A DNA stretch of 64,000 nt from Aulostomus chinensis. Taxonomy: Eukaryota; Chordata; Actinopteri; Syngnathiformes; Aulostomidae. The stretch's first letter is position 1. Every line of letters starts with the position of its first letter. Shown here piece by piece: positions 12,456 to 25,000 of this stretch. The notes beneath the pieces are model-generated. The model searched no databases. It was not told the DNA's origin and saw only the letters and a program-made list of their open reading frames with translations. The position numbers and the translations under genes are program-made. Location: positions 4,374,001 to 4,438,000 of the forward strand of contig JBBMOA010000018.1 in the NCBI GenBank assembly GCA_037954235.1, read 5' to 3'.

Positions 12456-15400
12456 CTATCTAAGCCGCCTGAGTAAATGTGATGTAAATGTGCTTCATCA
12501 CCACTCTGGAGAGCTGAACCTCAGTTCATACTTGTTTGTTTACCAGGTGTAAACAACTTCCCAACCAGACAGGTTGAATTCCCACGGAAGGTAAAGTACA
12601 GAATACACTCCACCTCACACACACATACATATATGCCGAGTACATTAAGCACACAGTGCTTTTATACTCACCTTTGACCCTGTCTCCCTTACTGAAGCTG
12701 ATTTCTCTCTCTCCCTGGGCGGAGTGAGCTCGAGTGGCGACAAAAACTCGTCCCGGGACGGCGCTGTAGAGGCGTCTGCGCTGGCCTGCAGTTTGCCCAG
12801 CGTTGCTGGCAGGAGCAGGCCTGGTGGGAGGCAGCAGAGATTCAAGATGCAGCTGACAACTCAGAACAGCTGCTAAATTCTCCTAATCAGCTGTAATATG
12901 ACTTACTATGAATGACATTTTGATTTGTCGAGGGTTTGTTTTGTTTCAGCAAATCTACACAGACGTCTTACTGATGTATTTCTCACTTGAAACTTAGCCA
13001 ATGCACCAGAAAACACCTTAACAAATTTTTGAGGCAGGCGAAGGGGACCTTTGACCTCTGTCCGTATGAACTTGCAAAATTTTGCACTTCAGAGTTAAAA
13101 AAGATAAAAAGGTTCCCAGGCGCTGCTACTCACGCTTGTCTCCTACTCTGCCGGCTACGGTCCTCCTTGTCTCCAATCCGCCCTCGGGACGGAGAGCGTG
13201 TCCTCGCCCCTCTGGGACTGCTGGAGCTCCGCAGTGTCCCTGTATGTTTATAACCCTGGCGAGACAGAGAGGAAGAAGGTGAGAAGAAGTGACCAAGTAA
13301 ATACTTCTTTTGAAAGAACATAAAGGCCTGTCTGAACATAGATAAATAAAACTGAAGAGAAGTAGTAAATATATAATATATATAATAATTGTCCATGTCA
13401 TGTAAGAATTCTTCTCCATTTTTATTTATGTGAATTTCATTAACTGACTGTCCAGAAGCCACACTGGACAGTGTGACAGAAAAACCCTTCAAACCTTAAC
13501 ATTCCCAGTTCACTGGAGTAAAACCCCAACAGATTTAAGGTAAATCGATAGGTTGAGTAACAGTGCCAATAGCTGGTACTACTTCGGAATCCCATGGTCA
13601 TGTGACGTGGAAGCTACTGGTAAAAGAAGAGACTGAATATTTCGTATTTGAAAAAAACGCAACAGAAAACACAGATATACATTTAAAGCCATAAACTGAA
13701 TAACTCATCAACAATCCAACATCCTCTCAGGCGAGTGCTGAGGGAAACACAGACCTGCACAGAGACGATGTTGGTGGTGGGCGCGTTGGGCACAGCCATC
13801 CAGTCGGGCAGGTTCATGGTGCTGTCACTGTTGGCCCGCAGGAAGGGGTGAGGGTGGGGTATCGCCAGGGTTCGGGTGCTCTCCCGCCTCTGGGGGGCGT
13901 ACTTTGGAGACTCCACAAACGGAACTGGGAGGTGTAAAAAAAAAAAAGAGAAGTGTTTGCAAGTGCAGTTATTATTTTCTCATTTTAGGTTTTTTTTTTC
14001 CCTTTGTGAATGCTTTAACAAACGCTAATATCTTTATTCCCAAAGCAAGGTAAAAAAACATAAAAATCCTTTTATTCAAGATTTATAGCTGTAGTTCTCC
14101 TTTGGAACACACCCCCAGTGACCCACCACAATTCTACCAGATTCACTTGCAGGCCACAAGAAACAGAGGCTTGGCTAGTAAAAAAAGAAAGGCCTAGCTA
14201 AAACTACAGACTACAGCTAATATCTTGCGACAGGGTGCTTACTCTTTTTCCAAATAAAAATTCCAGACTTAATCCAGACTTTTTCAAAACTTCTATATTT
14301 TTCCCCCAAGACCTTAACTTTACACTATATTTTAACAATATTTTATACTTGTGTGCTTACTTTTTTGGTTGAGATTGCACCTGTTGTGTTTTGTATAAAA
14401 GTTGAAGCTAAAAACGTAGCGACACAAGTTTTGATTTGATGTCATTCCAGAACCCAGCAGCAGGCGAAAAACCTATCGTGTTTTTACATGCTTTCTTCGT
14501 GTCGTTCTAATTTCACAAGTTTATATGCTTGTGAGCAGACTCTTAAATTCGACAACAAGGGAAAAGTTTTCCATCCTTTACTAAGACTTCCATACAAAAT
14601 TCCAGACTTTTCAAGGTCTGGAAAACAGCTTTTCAAAATTCCACACGTTTTAAGACTTCCAGACCGGTGCAAGCACCCTGTATGAGCTGCACCGAGGAGA
14701 CGATGACTTCCTTGACACTTGGTGGAGGGATGAGCAATGAAAGAACCCGTCTGTTTTATTAAACATTATACAATCAGTTATAGCATCAGCTACTTACCCA
14801 CATCTGTATCCCGGTGGTTTTTAATAATTTCTCCCAGCTCAAAATGGCCGGACATGACAGCCACCTGATGAAAGCACAGACATGCTTCTTGTAACCAGTG
14901 TCATCCTTGTATTTTCTGTACTGGTTTATCATATGAGACAATCAACATTTTTCTGGCTTGCTGTTAGCTTTTAGTGTTTAGTTTAAATCAGAAGACTCAG
15001 TTTATAGTTGCTACAGTGGCACATAAATCTGGATATGTTACCATAATCAGAATTCTACAGCAAAAACTGCCATAAAATAGCCTCATATACATATTAAGTT
15101 GCTATTTTCATCATTGCACAAATGCTTTCAACCTTTATTTCCAATCACACAGGTCAGCGCACAATACAGCAAGTGCTCGGTCTTGTTGACTTCTGCCTTA
15201 TTTTTGCTCACAAACAAACATAATACAGATGGTCTCAGTTGGCTTTTTCTGAGTTAATGTATCCAGATTCAGGGGTCACACACAATCCCCAGACCTCTGT
15301 GTGCATCGCAGCACAATAATGGCTGAAAGTGAAGAAACACTTTCTGCTACATTAAGTTATTAAGACGTTCAAACATACAAACACCCGAGATGCGTAATTA

Positions 15401-16871
15401 TCCATCCAGCCATTACCTGAAAGGGTGTCTGCCCGCTGTTGTTCTTTGTATCTTTGTTTGCTCCACGGTAGAGCAGAATTCGTGCACAGCTTTCCTGCAA
15501 CAAACAGCTAGGATTAATGTATATTTTATGCGAGATAGTTATTGCATAATTGCACCTCAGGTAGCTACACGGCCACAGACAGTATGAGACAATCTTCTTA
15601 GGTGTTGTTTGGTTGTGGTGCTGAATAGTTGGAATAAGTAGGTTGACTATCGGTTGAACATTGAGTGGAGATTTAAGTTTTTTCCCCACCATGAAAACCC
15701 GGTTTTGCATTTCATAAGCTGACATAAAATAGCCACCAATTCATCTTCTACACTGAAAGGCAGGGTAAACCCCAGACAGATCGCAAGTCTGTCGCAGGAC
15801 ATAAAATATCTTCTGGTCAAATTCAAATTTGTAGGTGGATTCAAAAGTTCTTCATTTAATTTAATCTTTGTCACAAAGAAAATGCATTTCTGCATTGGCT
15901 TGACGTGATGATGCTGTTTTCATGTCAGGATGCTGGACATGAATCTCATCCTACTGCTGTGCATCTCTAGAGTGGACATCTCGACTCACTCGGGAGAATA
16001 AATCCATGCGCGCTCGCGAGCCTACCTTGTTGTATAAAGCACAGATGTGCAAGGCAGTGTTTCCAGAGGCATTCTGGGAGGAAGAATCTGCCCCATAGAA
16101 GAGGAGGTGCTCCAGATGCTGCGAGTTACCATTCTGACAGGCCTGATGAGGAGAGACGGGGGGGGGGGGGGAAAGAGAGGACAAATAAGAGTGAAAGAAG
16201 GAGGATTTATTCAATTGTTTGTTGAAGAAGGCAGAGACGTTAACACTCAATAGGGTGCGGTGAGAAGACACACTATCCAATAATAACATAGAGCAAGATA
16301 ACACGTTACATTGGTCATCAAAACAATAAAAAAGAAACCAACAACATAACTTTAGCTGGTTTCACACGTGTTTTCATGCTATAATCTTAATTGCTGTTCG
16401 CTAAGATCCTTTAAAGTGATTTATCAGACCAACCTCTGACATCGATCAGGTCAACAACTGAACACCTCATCTTTGTCATTCACAGAAAACATTGGGTACC
16501 GATACAAGAACACAGTATTTCTAAATGATTACAGCAAACTTCTCAGCTCTGAGCTGACAAAACAAGGGTACCACAGACTTGCCCCCATCCCCACTGTCAA
16601 CACCATCCCCAGAGGTGGTTGAAGCAAACAAGCCTTGCATGCACACTACTGGGCCTCTCCAACCAAATTAATTAATAGCTGCTATAGTACTAGTTTATCT
16701 AACAATTTAGGCATTTTTTAAAAAATAAGTTATGAATCGTTACTTATTTCTGGACATCATCTTTGGGAAACCCTGATGTAAACGCCACCACAGCAACTTA
16801 GGGCGTCACAATCTGTTAACCCATTTTAAAGTATTAAAGTATGGTTTGATTTGAATGCTTCAGTACACAAG

Positions 16872-16925
<54 letters not shown>

Positions 16926-19900
16926 AACAGTGTAAGATGGACAAGAGGTGATTATGAAGTGTGTGACGATCCAGTGAAGCGATACCTGAGTTTTCTCTCC
17001 TGATCTTTGATCGCTGCGTCACTGCTGGAGGCCACAGTAGCAAGAAGGATGGAGGGTGACAGGATGTCCGAGATAAATATGAGATGTTGGGTATGAATGG
17101 TTTTTGAAAGATGCTACACAGACGTGGCCAATGGGACACAACGTACAGTGATACATTACAAAATGCTTTCATGCACTTTTCACAATAATGCAAAAGAAAA
17201 AAAACAAAAAAAACAACAACAACAGCAGAACCAAACACCAGGGGCAGAACTTTTTTTGGAGTCAGTGTCAGAACCCCAAAATAAACACAAAGTAGGTCAC
17301 AAAGATTTTGCTCCAAGCATCTTCTGCCAAAGAGAGTGGCCTTAGTGTGGAAGTAACTGTGCACACGACAAATGAGAAATAATAGTGGAGAAGATAAACC
17401 TTTGATTAGGAAAACGTTCTTATTTGCATATATTCTTACTGAATTCTACTTATGTAACTTTTCTTATTTTTATGGCCAATTTGCTCAGGGAAAAAAAAAA
17501 CTGTTTAATTCTATGGCGCAATACAATGGCATGTGTAATAAGATGCAATGTACAATGTGGTTTTGAGGTGTGCAGTATGATGTCAGAAGGGTTATTTTTT
17601 TCCTTGTTTAATTAGCACCTAAGTTAACACACAATATATCCACATATATCTGTGGAGTGACATTTGTGAAAGGCAGCGATACTGAGGAAAAAATTTCCCT
17701 GAGGGGAGAAATAACTGTATTGTATCGTGTAGTATCGTGTAGTATCATATCGAATCATCTGGTGGCAATTTAATTAAAAAACGTGATCGATAGTTTGCGA
17801 AATGTTCAGACTGTCCATGACACTCATATGTTGTTGCTTCTGTCATTCAAATTAGCCAAATAAAGTGAATGTTTTCCAAAGTTAAAATCATCTTTTTTGT
17901 TCCATTCCTGCAGCTCATCAAGGAAACATCCACGGAAACCAGTGCTGGTATGTCATTACTTTTACTTTTACTTCAATTACTGTCAATCTCATTGCATTCT
18001 CCTTTTCTTTTCCAGCTACGTTCTGATAAAAGCTATCATCTCCACTGTCATATTTCTCATTCTCCTGGTATGATGCACTGGGCCGCTGCTTTATGACACA
18101 CATACAGCAGTTTCCCGTTGAGATCTGACTTTCCATTCTCTCTCTAAAAACAAAAAACACATTAATAGAGTCATGCACATGCACGCGTATACCTGATGTG
18201 TCTCATCCCAGCCGTTCTCATCCCTGATGCCCAGTTTGGCATGGTGGTAAAGCAGTGTTTCACAGCAGGAGGTGTCGCCTCCTGTCAGCACAGTGTGGTA
18301 GAGCGGCGTCAACCCTCGCCGGTCCTTGTAGTCCGGAGAGGCACCCAGAGAGAGCAGGACCTGCAGGAAGACCCAGCCGAAAAAAGGTCAAACTTCCCAT
18401 ACGGACTGTTCATCAGGGAGCGGGGTCATTTAAGACATTCATGATCCCTAAGAATCCGAAATATTCAAGAAGTAAACTGCAAGAAGTACAGACACAAAGT
18501 GCATTCCAGTGTAGGTTACAGAAAGTCAAATAATGTTCTTGGACTTTAAAATCGAAGGAAACACGGGAGGTCATGCGACACCTCAGACTGGAGAGATTTA
18601 TGTGTTTAATCGCTGTAAATCTTTCTGCAGCCGTTTCTTTGTGGACAATATAACACATACACTTTTGTCCCACTGAATGAGTTTCCCCTCTAAATAGGAA
18701 CTTAAAACCTGGACTAATGCCTAAAATGTAAATGTGTAGCGTGTCTTTAAAAGCAGGCGATGTTAATTTTAATGCATCTTTTTCTCTCCGGTAGAAACGA
18801 ATAATAGCTTTTTTGTTCATGTGCAGTTTGTGAGTGGGTGGGTGTGGATTACTGATGTCTGTTTATTCTGTCTTCAGCTTGTCTGCTTATATGGTAACAC
18901 AAATGAGGATAATACTGTACAATTTGAAGGGCAAATATCCATCTTGCTGATTTATCCCCTAGTGCAGGTTTACCTCCTTTTAGAGCAGGACAAAAAAAAA
19001 AGAAAAAAAAGAAAGCCAATTACCAGCAGAGCTATATGGCGGTGGCCTCGAACAGCCTTGTGTAGCGATGTGAGTCCATCTTTGGCACGGAAGTCAATAT
19101 GAGCCCCTCCCTCCACCAGGACCCGGATGGCCTCACCTCCACCCGGCTCACACTGCACTGCCAGGGACAGCGGAGTCTCTGGAGGACACACACGGACGTA
19201 AACACACACACAGAGATTCAGATTGCAACAGCCATTCTTCTACATCAGAGGTATAAATTCTGATTTAAATTATCAGGTTTCTTGAAAGGGAGGCCGCCCA
19301 AATGCTTGCTAGTGTGTTTGTTTGTTTGTTTGTTTGTTTGTTTGTTTGCTTGTTCTTATGCCTCCCTGCCAGCAACAGGTGAGGGTCACAGGCATTACTC
19401 GATTTGTTCAACAGGAATGGCTCCAGGGATGTTCCTTAAATTTGGCACGCGTGTTCACTGGTACTCACTCGAACTGAAAAGGTTTTGCTGATCAAAGGTC
19501 AAGGTCATTGTGGCAGGCACACCTGACAGCAGTATTTCTAGTTGTGTTTGTTTCAACAATAAACATGTTGCATCCTCTCACCAGTAACTGCTCATCAGAA
19601 AAGCACAGACTGTCTGACACAGAATTGTAACAGATCAACTGAGCGACAGAGAAAATAAAATTATTTCAAAATAAAGGTACAGGACTAGGACTCTTAACCT
19701 CACTTAACCCGCTTGAACTTCTGTCGCAAGGAAGTTCGATGGCACCCACAGGAACAAAAGCGTTTCATCAGTTTCACTAAGAACTGAGCGCTGGCTGCCA
19801 TGGTGACGAGCGATCTCTTTGGCAAAGAGGAAAGCAACTGTATGCTTTTATCACTAAACTGCTTCTGTATCTCAGGTAAAAATGATACGTGGGAATGTTT

Positions 19901-22038
19901 TCACTGCACTTCCTCTGGAGCTGCCCGTGAATATCCATCCAGACAACTGACAGGAGCCATACTGGGTGTGGCAGAGTGGTCTCATGTTCTATTAGAAGCA
20001 CTTTATGAGAGCCTGGAAACCATCTAGGAGACAGACAGAAGTAGAATATGTCAACAATCCTGTGGGGATAACTCACGCGTCCCACAGGGTAATGTCTCAT
20101 TTATGTCCTGTGCTGCAATCATAGACTTTCTGACCTCAGAGGAAAGAAAGAAGAAGAAACCATTTGATGCCCTGACGAGAAAGTCACTGACGCTGTAGGT
20201 CATGTGTTCAGTCGTACTTGATTGTCTGCAGGATCACATGATATTAGTCTGCTCTTTCACGAAAAAATCCAAATTCTATCAGGTTTCACCTCCCTCTCAC
20301 TGTGCAGAGGAGTCACACTCTGCAACATGCACAGGGGTGTGAGGGTCTGCTAATTGCTTCTTGCACCTTTAATTAAGCCCCAAGCACAAGGTTCAAACTT
20401 CAGGGCAGCACAGCAGCATGCTGGTGAGGGGATTTATTAGGGCTCTCTAATGCCCCCTGGTGCTCTGAAGTGGAAGTGTATTTCACACCCGTGCTGACAG
20501 GATGTGTTTAGTGTTTTGACACTTGCTCCCACAGCGGCTGGAGTGATGCAGAGCAGCACAGACAAACTGTAAATGAGCCGTCTGCTGCATCCCCTAAACA
20601 CTAACAGGATCTGAGAAAAGTCTGAGGAGCTGCAAAGCTGAAGACAGGAACGTGGAGAGAAAGTCAACACAGGAGACACTCCGGTCACGCTGCTGCAGGA
20701 TCAGCCAACTGTATTTAAACACACGTGTGTATGTTTAATGACATTACACTGTGAGGAGTTATCATTGGAGACTGTGTCACTGACAGACAGCCAGAAGAAC
20801 AACTCTGTAAATGGACAAAAAGAACATGTGGGAGTAGACACAGACATTCTGTATGTGCAGGATGGATGAATCAGAAGAACTGAGGCAAAACCAAAATACA
20901 TGTTTCCTAACCTCCGAGCTGTTTCCATCTTACTCCAGAAAAGTCTTTGACTCGCACCATGCCTGATTTGCCGATGTTGATCTGCTATACATTTAGGAGC
21001 AATTCTCTCATCTTCTTGATGAGGAAGCAAATGGATTTGTGTCATTCTAATTCCTCTAAGAATCATCAAATATTTATTCCATGCACCTCATTAACTTACT
21101 GTAATTTGCAGATGTCACTTTTTCATCCTCAAACTTTACAGCTGAATGAATCGCGCTGGTCCAAATCTTCCTGCGCTCCTTCGCAGTGTCCCCTGACAGA
21201 ATTTAAGGTTTAACTTCCATATTTAAAAGACCTTGCTAGTTTAAGTTTTAATGTTTGAGCTGAGATGGATGGTTTCGTTTTTAGTTTTTTTTGCAGTTCA
21301 GGCAAGACACTACAGACAAAACACTTTTTTTTCTTCACTTTTCAAGTCTTTGTTTCAGACTAGTGGACAGAAATACACACTTTGGTGTTTATTTTAGTTC
21401 ATAATTCAGCTCTAAATGTGTATTCTGGACATTCGGACACTGAAGACTTCAGACAACACAATGATGACTGACATGATGCCATTTGACGTTGATATTTTTT
21501 TGGTTTCTCATGTGACTCGTAAGGTGGGTTTTGCAAACGTGAGATTTCAGTTTCTTAACAAGTCAACTTAAAACCAATAAATTATTGTCAGCCAATGTTA
21601 GTGTTCATTGCGTAACGGAGATTCACCACAACATTGAGTTCTGGTCACCTGACTTTACAAAAACATCAAACCTCTGAAGATGCTGGTGGCCAGCTGGTGA
21701 GTTTCACGGTAATATCTATTCGCTTAAATGTCAGTGTCTCACATTGGTCAACCCTTTGATGACATTAACTTGTACAGCCCTCTGATTGGACCGGGGGTCA
21801 GTGCTAACAGCTCCTCTGGCTTACCGCCGGTGTCAGGGTCCTGGTAGTTAGGATCGAGGCCCTTGTCTAAGAACTTGGTCATCTTGTCCACAGCGCTGGT
21901 TTGGATATAATCCATAAATTTCTTGAGGCTTGCCTGCATGTGGAGAGAAGAGTGAACTCCTTCTGCCATGGAAATACTGTCTGTACAAAGCACAGCAAAT
22001 ACAGATCAGTATATATGGAGGCGCACGCACAATGCATG

Positions 22039-22074
<36 letters not shown>

Positions 22075-25000
22075 ACACGCACACGCGCTCCTGCAGAGAT
22101 ATACACTATAAACCCAGTATTGATTTTAATGCACTCACAAGCAGGTTTTTATGACTGTAACAGTGCACGTCCATTAGAAACCTACCATCAGGACAAATGG
22201 CTTCCATACCTTAGTGTGCAGTTTGGCCAGTTGCTTCTCATCCAGATTGGTCTGTTTGTACACTCTGGTCTTGTATCGGAACTAAACCAGAGGGGAGACA
22301 AGAGAAAGGAAAGAGGGACAGTCAAAAGGAAGGAAGAATTAATCCAACACAGAGGGCCTTTGTCCTCAATTCTCTTAGCTTTTGGCCTAGATCCACAAAA
22401 TGGGGCCTTCAGATTTATTGTGCAGAGAAGCTTTATCTGGTTTGCTATTTAAACCTCCTCCTCTACTTCAGAGAAGACAAGAAATGTGAAAGAAATATTC
22501 CGGATTTATAGGCATTTAACGAGTGTTTAAAGACTTCACCGGGTCATAATATACCATGTACAGACTGGATAAGAGATTAACGGGCAGAGAGCTAACTGGA
22601 CCACTGCTGTGACTCTCCTCTACAGAAAACATCAAAATGAGACCAGCTTCAACAGCACAGAGGACAGGTACAGCAGAGGGAAACCATACAAATGAATTTG
22701 CCTTAAATTTGAACTCGAATTCTCAAGGCAAACATTAAAGTCTTACCAAGAATATTTCGTCTAATTTCTAAAAAAAACTAAAAACAACCCACAAACAAGT
22801 AACATTACCCTCAATAAGATCTCTCAATAGATAGAATAGATAGATTTTTAAACATAATTTAATCTCATTTCAATTCATCTTATCAAGTCAATTTTACTTG
22901 TTATAGATTATCTTAGTTTAACAATGTAGTTTTTGTTGTTGTTTTGCTTGTAATAAATACAATACATTTTGCTTGTAAGAGTGTCAGAATATTCTACCTA
23001 ATTTAATTTCTCTCATCATAACCACGAGAACTTAATCAACTTTGACTGTTGCGCTAGCAGATTAATCAAATTATTTTACTTTTCCTGTTGATTTTTCTGC
23101 TTGTAAAAAATGAAAAAAAAAACAAATGAATACACTTTGCCTGTGCATCAAGTAAAACAGGCACAGCAACAAGCGCCCTCATCATATCGAGAAGCAATTT
23201 TTTATGTGAGCCTGTCTTGTCCAATGATATTTATTTATCCATTTATTTACTTGCATCAGAACTTAGACAGCATTGCTCACAGCAGGTAAAGTAAATACCT
23301 GACAGACGTTTGTGACATCTCCTCTCTGTAGGCTGACAGTAACATTTCAGCAGCGTGAAATCAGTGACCCCTTGAGGACATTCAGGCTACAATAGTTTAC
23401 TGGGAGTAGTACCTCCAAATACGGCACCCCTTTCTCAAAGGATTGTGGGTACTCTCGGAGCAACCTCTCCTCCTCCAGGAACTTGGCATCGTGGCCGTCA
23501 GTAGCTGGCTGGAACAGACCGTAGTTCAGGACGTCTCGCAAGGACTCGGTCAGGGAGCAAAGCACCTGCTGCTTGGCCTTCCACACGGTGGCATCCGGGT
23601 TGAACCGCAAACATTTCTGCAAGAGGGACACAATGAAGTGCACCTCAGCATCAGCTCATGAAGGTGATCTTATGTGGTGGTGTGAAGGTTAGAGGGGCAG
23701 ACTTGTGACTGGCTGGATAAATCTAGGTGGGGAAAGCTGACAAGCAGTGCCCTCATTACAACCGCTGAGGCGGTACCAACTGCTCCAGTGGAGCTGCACA
23801 GAGGCTCCACTGACTGTGGTTGTTCTGGGCAGCTTCCAGGTGTAACTGAATGAGTGTGATCAGGGCACTCTTGCAAAAGAGAGTATCACTCTCAGTCAGA
23901 GTCCCCTGAGTAAATGTAGGCTAAAAAAAAGAAAAAAAGATAGTTAATAGAGTTCTCTTTAAAAACCCTCCAAACAGAATTATTCTGGAGTCAGACGATC
24001 GAACAGTACCTGGTGCGAGGGTGAAATATTTGGGTTGCTTTGAACTTTCTGTTGCAGAGAGAATCACAGTAGTTCATCTTTAAAAGCTGGAGGCAACAAA
24101 GGGAAATGAGCCAGGTAGCTCCGTGTCATAGAGGAAGAAGCTACTGACCTAATCACGCACACACACATGCACGCACGCACACATGCACCTTTTTTTCCAT
24201 CATGTGGCGTGTGCATACAGGAAAGTACATCACCATCCTGCCACCAGGATTTTGGACGTACAACAAACCATCTGCTTATGAAAAACTACAGTACGTAACA
24301 ATCGCATGTTTAAGTACAGCTAAAACTTATCAACGTATACAAATGTTGTATTGGGCACGAGTGGCTGGTGATGAATCAGCTCCAGGAACGCCTCAGAAAA
24401 CAGCCGCCTAACAGACATCCACTGAGGCTGACTACAAATTCTCTGACACTGTAATGGCAGGATGAGTCAAAATATTGTGTCTCATTATTCACATTTTAAT
24501 TGAAAACAATCACGGACACTTGAAAAGTCAGGGTACGAGAGAGCTCTGCGTTTAGCAGTACGCTTCCGAAGAATGTTCTCTCAAAGGTAATTTGCTACCT
24601 AAAAAAATACAATACTGGGATTCAAGAAGGTAGAAATGCACCTTTTGACTCAAAAAAGGTTACAAAGTGCAGTGAAGGGAACACAATTATCTTTCAAAAG
24701 GGTTCCCAAAGATTTGCACCCTTTCAGGTACACACTGGTACCTCTATTTGTGAGAGTGTGTTGAAATGATAACAGTGTGATTCTTGCAAGGATTTGTGCC
24801 CAATGATATTTTCTTAAGTCTACAAAATATCATTTACCAGCATAAAACACCCCTAAAGCGCTTGTTATAATGGTATTTTGGCTCATGTTTTGCCTTTAGT
24901 AAATATTCTTTTAATTACATGATTTTTCATTTTATCTTTTTTTTTTTTATATTATCAAAATGTATTTCTCCATTTCAAAAAAATATAACCAATGAGATTT

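Larger units (their letters stand above)
16143..18192 (-). other. shank1: shank1 intron 6
   Basis: The intron is 2050 bp long. It holds a G run at 16158-16171, a (CA)n array at 16875-16921, an A-rich CAA tract near 17195-17225 and a short (GTATCGTGTA)-type repeat near 17720. No coding exon seen. Confidence 0.8.
19179..21824 (-). other. shank1: shank1 intron 4
   Basis: The intron is 2646 bp long. It contains a (TTTG)n array (19316-19348), a degenerate interspersed repeat (19355-19530) and a CTCF-like motif in minus orientation at 20448-20463. Intron 5 (18361-19023) holds only AT-rich DNA. Confidence 0.8.
21934..23412 (-). other. shank1: shank1 introns 3 and 2 (flanking exon 3)
   Basis: Introns of 276 and 1131 bp. 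Intron 3 carries a (CA)n array at 22040-22080. Intron 2 is very AT-rich with several near-repeats of a CTTGTAATAAAT type at 22850-23150; no exon seen. Confidence 0.8.

Noticed and set aside
12672..12785. Alternative CTGCAG acceptor inside exon 12, 35 nt downstream of the chosen one
   Set aside because: It leaves two bases instead of one and breaks the frame with exon 11.
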